From NCBI GenBank assembly GCA_035079385.1, contig JAVHKY010000082.1, positions 1 through 64,000 of the forward strand: a DNA stretch of 64,000 nt, given 5' to 3'. Positions 58,652-64,000 of the stretch are shown here, piece by piece. The first letter of the stretch is position 1. Each line of letters opens with the position of its first letter. The notes under the pieces are model-generated. The model was given only the letters and a program-made list of their open reading frames with translations. It was not told the origin of the DNA and made no database searches. This DNA comes from Aspidiotus rigidus (taxonomy: Eukaryota > Arthropoda > Insecta > Hemiptera > Diaspididae). The position numbers and the translations under genes are program-made.

Positions 58652-59049
58652 GATTATTATGTTTCTCTCGTCCCAATGATCTCGTGAATTAGATTTCAGA
58701 CAAATTTTATTTCATTTTAGTATTTTGACATATATTATTTGATTTTATTTTAGATTTTTGACAGGTTTTATTTGTTTTAGACTTTGAACGGATTTTATTT
58801 GATTTTAGACTTTTGATTGATTTGATTTTATTTTTTTACTTTAGCAGTCTACTGCTCAATTAATGCATTTTGCTGTTAAAAATCTTTTTCCGAGGTTGTA
58901 TGTATTATTTGCTGCGCAATCCTCAATTTGCTGTTCAATCCGACCTTTTACTGTGCATTATTTTATATGCTGTGAGATCCTCATTTTGCTGTGATTACAT
59001 TCTTTCCACTGCGTAAACCATCTTTTTTGCTGTGCTCTAAAATCCAACC

Positions 59050-59052
<3 letters not shown>
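58652..59052. other. degenerate repeat stretch
   Basis: TTTTATTTGATTTTAGACTTTTGA-like phrases repeat at 58700-58840, then GCTGT(T/G)-containing phrases at 58850-59040. Similar GCTGTTCAT-type words occur in reverse at 57760-57900, flanking the MULE remnant, and may be its end regions. Confidence 0.4.

Positions 59053-59103
<51 letters not shown>
59053..59103. repeat. (ATT)17 microsatellite
   Basis: A 51-bp ATT run directly before the R1-type LINE tail. Confidence 0.95.
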
Positions 59104-59104
59104 G

Positions 59105-59436
59105 CAACGTGTTTGTACAGTAACCAAGGGCGGGATGATGAACCACAACACACTTTATTTCAGTGTGAGGCGTGGAGGCGTGAGCGGGACGAGCTTAGTC
59201 GGTCTCTCCAAGAGATCGGGGTAGATGAAGCGCTCGACCCGAGTAGCCTGGTACCCACCATGCTAGGTTCCGAAGAAGCATGGAACCAGGTGTCTGCATT
59301 TGCGGCCACCATCATGAAGAGGAAGATGGACCAGGAATGGAATAGGCAAATGATGAATCACGCTATGGCCTACTCAACACCTGTGTACCATCAACATCCA
59401 GATCTGCAGGAAGAAGAGGACCAAGATCATCCCTGA
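59105..59436 (+). pseudogene. R1/jockey-type LINE ORF2 C-terminal tail
   Basis: An open frame with DEPQHTLFQCEAWRRERDELSRSL, the C-terminal zinc-knuckle end (H...C...W..ER) of R1/I-type reverse transcriptase ORFs, then LVPTMLGSEEAWNQVSAFAATIMKRK and an acidic C-terminus to TGA. 5'-truncated: no RT. The 3' part continues to 59712 as UTR. Confidence 0.75.
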
Positions 59437-59712
59437 AGAGAGAAGAAGATGAAGAAACTCCAACAGTGACGTACTGTATTGTGTATTGTGGTGGTGTTTG
59501 TTGTTGTGAGTGTTCTTATGTTTTTGTGCGTGCCAGGTGGGGCACTGCAGCTTGGCAGTTGCCGAGTAGAAGAGGGAGTTCGCAGAGGAGATTCTTCCTT
59601 CACTGAAGTTATACCCAAAAGGGTCGATTCCGGTGTTGGAGGAAACAATATTAACCGCACCTACTTCACTATGGAGGACGGGCGGTGTTTTTGCAAATGC
59701 AACACAAACGCG
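59437..59712 (+). repeat. probable 3' UTR of the R1-type LINE
   Basis: A GT-rich stretch leading into the ATT array, as LINE 3' ends often do. The apparent ORF through this region runs into poly-Ile and is an artefact. Confidence 0.5.
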
Positions 59713-60178
<466 letters not shown>

Positions 60179-60376
60179 TGAAATTGCTCTTCAGAAAATA
60201 GTCTTAAAACTTGGTTAAAAGTGATAAATATCTTGAAAAGTTATTGTAATTTTGTAGAACTAAACTTGAAGTTTCATTTGAGCCTTTGCTCTTTAAAATT
60301 GGTTTGGTATTCATAAAGTTACACGAGTCTCTATGTTCGATCTGTCGTACTTTTCCATTTGGTGATAAGAGAGGTT

Positions 60377-61278
60377 ATGATTCAACGTACACCTCCAAAG
60401 GATTCAAAACAAGGGGAGACGGAGAAAGAACGCTGCAGTTGTGGTTCTTGTAAAGCGAATTTGTCACCAAATCGATCGGTTCCCGCCTGCCTTTTGTGTG
60501 GCAAGACATATCACTTCAAGTGTCTAGCATACGGCCCACCTGTAAGAACGTGGAGTACTTGGAAGACGGACGAAAAAATGCAGTGGGCCTGTGAATTCCC
60601 ATTTACGCTAGATTCTATTAAACATCTCATGGAGGAACAGTTTGCAAGGTTCAAATCTGGTGTTGTTGATGAGATAGAGAGTAAAAAAGAGGAAATTTTT
60701 GGAAATGAAATTGTCAAGATAAAGGAGGAAAACGAACATTTGCGTAATCAAGTCGTGGAACTGAAGGAGAGAGTAGCGGATTTGGAAAAAGGTGAACAGA
60801 CTGTGTTGGAACTCAATCAATATTCGCGGCGAAATAATTTGATAATTGATGGATTCTCTGAGACACGAGGAGAATTCCCATTGGATGCGGCGATGCGTTT
60901 TGGTCGCCAAGTTGGATACGAGTTGAAAAAGGAACAAATTGATGATCGCCATTGTCTACAAATGCTCTACCGCAGTCTCCGAGACCTTTCATCATTCGCT
61001 TTGTGAACCGTCATGTCAAACGTGATCTGCTTATACGTTTGAAAGCAAACAAGCCGAGTGGAATATATGTGAATGATCATTTGACGCACCACACTACGCA
61101 AATAAAGATGGAGGCCAGAAAAATGCTGAAGCCAAAAGGATTCTTCATAGAAAGCAGAGATTGTAGCATTTTTGCGAGAAAAGGTGAGGAAAAGTATAAA
61201 CTGGGATCCATTCAGCAAGGATATGAGTTTTCAAACATGACCTCAGCAAACAGGCCTACTCATTCTCAGGCTGCATAA
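60377..61278 (+). pseudogene. CR1-like LINE ORF1 (PHD finger, coiled coil)
   Basis: ATG at 60377. A PHD-like finger CSCGSCKANLS...CLLCGKTYHFKCL...WAC, a Lys/Glu-rich coiled coil (EEIFGNEIVKIKEENEHLR...), then NQYSRRNNLIIDGF. After a frame change at about 60955 the C-terminal domain follows: RPFIIRFVNRHVKRDLLIRLK, IYVNDHLTHHTTQIKMEARK, ending TAA 61276-61278. ORF1 proteins bind the element RNA. It is the same architecture as the ORF1 at 35.4-36.0 kb but a different sequence. Confidence 0.8.
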
Positions 61279-61696
61279 TTTGAATCAAAGTGCGCTGAAA
61301 CGACATAGCAATATTGGGTTAATGCTCTTACTGAGAAGAATGGTATCATTCAACGGCTAAAGCTGAGACTTCAATGTAAGTATCATATAACGGTTCGTAG
61401 TCCACATAGTTAAAGATGAGTATGGTTTAGTACTATTACTTCTATATATTTTTGTTTTTCTCAACATTATTTACTCTAAAATTTTTCCATTGCAGTTCCC
61501 GGGGGGAAACAAAATATTTCTGTTTTCCAAGCATCATGCTGTAATTCTAAATTTTTTTGTACAATCTATATATTTTCAACGGCTTACACAAGTCTACAAA
61601 TTGATTGAATTTATAATAGGCCATATTCGGTGCATTTATAAAAAGCAACCTATGTGTTATAATCAAAACTATGTAAGGAATGCAGATGGCTAGTGA
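61279..61696 (+). other. spacer between LINE ORF1 and endonuclease
   Basis: Non-coding, AT-rich; consistent with inter-ORF spacer of the same LINE. Confidence 0.5.
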
Positions 61697-62515
61697 ATTA
61701 GAAGTATATTATGTACAAACATCCGCAGCTTGTCGAACCATTATAATGAATTGTTTGTGCTGTTGGATTCCCTTAGTGTTCGTGGACACAAATACGACAT
61801 AATAGCGCTGACAGAAACTTGGACCAGTGCTGAAAATTTACGACTATACTCATTAAAAAATTATAATTCGTACATAGCAGACAGAGTTGATGGTAGAAAG
61901 TCTGGAGGGGTGGTATATTATGTACGAAATAACTTACAGGTAGTTAGCACGGAAAAGATATCGATTGATGGGTCCAATGTTCTTAAATTGAAGTTAAATC
62001 TCGGGTGCAAAAGGAATGGGGATGTTAGCATGATGATCATGTATCTTTTGTACAGGGACTGCTCAGGGAGTAAACTTCAGTTTGTAAGTCATCTTGAGCA
62101 AGAGCTGCAGAATGAGGCAGGAAATCAGATATTATTGTTTGGAGATATAAATATCAATCTTCTGAATGAAATAGATTCGGCTGATTATTTAAATATGATG
62201 ATGTCACAGGGTTGTCTTTCTATGCATAGTTATCCAACAAGAGAACAAAGCTGCCTTGACCATGTTTTTACTAACGTTGATGAGTCGTTGGTTATTTGTA
62301 ATTTATTGGATAATCGAATAAGTGACCACGCTATATTGGAAATTTCTATCGAGTTATCAGATACTCACAAAATCTTGGAAGAAAAAAGGAAAAGTATATT
62401 GATCGAAAATCGTTTTCTGGGATATCTAAAGGAGGCGGATTGGAGTTGGGTTGATAAAATTGATATGGAAACTCCGATAAACAAAGATTTTGATAAGTTA
62501 GATGTTCTACTTACT
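61697..62515 (+). pseudogene. CR1-like LINE apurinic-type endonuclease, truncated before RT
   Basis: The open frame from 61697 reads CTNIRSLSNHYNELFVLL, then DIIALTETWT (catalytic Glu), GGVVYYVRNN, LLFGDININLL (Asp/Asn), SCLDHVFTN and ISDHAILEISI (Asp-His), the full set of APE-type endonuclease motifs. It nicks the target to prime reverse transcription. After KLDVLLTY the frame enters a C-run and different sequence, so RT is missing. The endonuclease itself looks intact. Confidence 0.85.
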
Positions 62516-62524
62516 TATTCACTC

Positions 62525-62695
62525 CCCCCCCCCTTTTCCCCTTATTCTTGATTCTTTATCACTTATTAAATAATAATAATACGCTTTTGCCCGCTCGCCC
62601 CTCTGAGGGCATAGGGCACCTATTATCAGGAGTTGTATGTAAAAGAGAATATTATAATTATGAAATAAAGCGCTATTGAATTATTATTATTTTGT
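62525..62695 (+). repeat. unrelated LINE 3' end fused after the endonuclease
   Basis: After C11 comes CTTATTAAATAATAATAATA, then GCTCGCCCCTCTGAGGGCAT and AGGGCACCTATTATCAGG, ending AATAAAGCGCTATTGAATTA and ATT repeats. This looks like the 3' UTR of another non-LTR element with a microsatellite tail. Confidence 0.45.
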
Positions 62696-64000
62696 TCTGT
62701 AAGTAGTAGACGTCCTTCACATTTTAGTTTTTATTTTAACGCAGGAGGTACTTGCAAACCAATTTGTCGATATCCATTGACGTTCTTCAAACTTTATGCT
62801 CACGTCCACCAGTATCTTCAGTGTTAATCAAAATTTGTGACATACACTGGAAGATTTCCTTTGGCACGTGACGCTTCTTCCCCTGAGAAATCTACAAATA
62901 GATTCCTTCATTTTGAATCAGAAGATAAATCAGCTACAATGATTGCCTATCAACGTAGGGTTGGTGCAACAATTATATTGATATTGGATGATCTTAACCC
63001 TTTAAACCGATCTATTTGTGCAAGTACTATTCTTATTCCGAAGAATTCAGCGGTATATGATACTGAGCAAGTTTGTTTTTCTCTCAGTGCGGCTAAATGG
63101 AATAGAAACTGGTGGTCATGCTTAGCGGATTATGTATTTTAAAATATTGAAAAAGAAAAAAATTAAATTTTTTTCAGCAATTAGTGCTTGCGTTCTCATG
63201 AGACGTGTACTTGAATTTCCTGACGCGTAGCAAATGAATCACAAACCAAATTTTTTTCGTCGCGTTTCATATAACGCTCTATGGCGTTTCGTTCATGTTC
63301 ATTAAGCAAGAAGAAGATCTATTGAAATATGCTATTCACATCAGATCTACACACGAAAAATGAAAAGGAGAAATGTAACAAACAATGCGTAAAATAAAGA
63401 GTCGACAATTATATGAGGAACAAAAGGGTAGAAAAAGAAGACGACTACGACGCGAGGAACCAACAACCGCCTACGTATAGTTTTACAAAGGTATAAAAAG
63501 AGAGAAAAAATTAGGATAGATATTATGTTTGTGTAGGTCTCAATTGATGGTATCCGAAAAATTATAATCGTAACCTCCTCGCGATAGGAAATATTATGAA
63601 TTTTCCGAATTCGAAAATAACTGAACCGAATTTGCTTATTCTTTCACAATAATTATATTAATTTGTGTCATTCTCGCGAATTTTTTTAGCCAACAGTTAT
63701 ACGAGTATCTTTAGTTTTTACAGGAAAAGGGTCCCAATTCTATTTTGTGTACATACAATACGCTCGACTAACTAACACATACAATATTGTGACGTGACCA
63801 ACCAAACAGGGCGATAAGCCGATCGACGTACACCTGCAACTATACGATATTTACCCTTTAGTACGTTCGCAAATCACGCGTTTCAGGAAGGAGTCCTATT
63901 CTAAAGGAGACTAATCTACCCAAAATGAAACCGAGCAATGTCATAGATCCCCTCAAGGCGTGAGCAACTCCCCGATTCACCCGATGTGGACGTACAGCTA
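62696..64000. other. anonymous stretch, right edge
   Basis: A 101-codon plus-strand frame at 62837-63142 has no motif I recognise and may be chance. No upstream Iroquois exon was seen. Confidence 0.35.

Overview
This is eukaryotic, almost certainly insect, DNA. It is AT-rich and dominated by transposable elements, with spliced genes bearing GT-AG junctions, an Iroquois-class homeobox gene, Penelope-like elements (PLEs), an ISL2EU DNA transposon, a BEL/Pao fragment, Helitrons, hAT and TA-target MITEs, tRNA-derived SINEs, CR1/R1-type LINE fragments and long microsatellites. A hemipteran would fit the repeat mix, but nothing in the window proves the order. There are no bacterial operons, CRISPR arrays or genuine tRNA/rRNA genes.

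The one clear host gene is a mirror-like Iroquois homeobox gene on the minus strand. The homeodomain exon (57249-57556) is separated by a 13.2-kb intron from a 3' exon (43068-44086) carrying the IRO box, Asn/Ser tracts and the stop codon. The junction is in phase (1/2), both splice sites are consensus, and a minus-strand AATAAA lies at 42493-42498. The 5' exons must lie beyond 64000. The part of the long intron shown here is packed with mobile elements: an inverted-ended PLE remnant, two head-to-tail Helitrons, fold-back elements, several MITEs, a SINE, and a second PLE carrying a nested MITE.

Layout: 1-300 PLE tail with a hammerhead-like motif; 369-3518 ISL2EU element with convergent YqaJ-nuclease and DDE-transposase genes; 4369-5620 BEL/Pao integrase remnant split by a TA-flanked MITE; 5811-13091 mostly anonymous DNA with a (CT)n tract, a SINE composite and a small hAT MITE; 13092-14020 minus-strand Helitron containing a 253-bp (CT)n expansion; 14050-16204 PLE with a full N-terminal plus RT ORF; 17063-17650 second SINE composite; 20318-21800 MITE, hAT and MULE remnants; 24215-27208 PLE bounded by near-identical 652-bp inverted arms and holding a solo LTR; 28248-28867 hAT MITE with a perfect 8-bp target duplication; 30015-32518 an element with about 385-bp terminal inverted repeats encoding an XPG/PIN-like nuclease plus Cys-rich CXC-type protein; 32519-34284 microsatellites; 34285-36528 LINE fragments with a tiny poly(A) retroinsertion; 36885-37760 PLE tail; 42493-57556 mirr-like gene and its intron; 57954-62695 MULE, R1-type LINE tail, a 423-bp (ATT)n array and a CR1-like LINE lacking RT.

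Most elements are decayed by stops, frameshifts and truncations, but several nested insertions are clean enough to read their target-site duplications and relative order. The most interesting signals are hammerhead-ribozyme-like motifs shared by several PLE termini, inverted terminal arrangements in two PLEs, and the XPG/CXC element.
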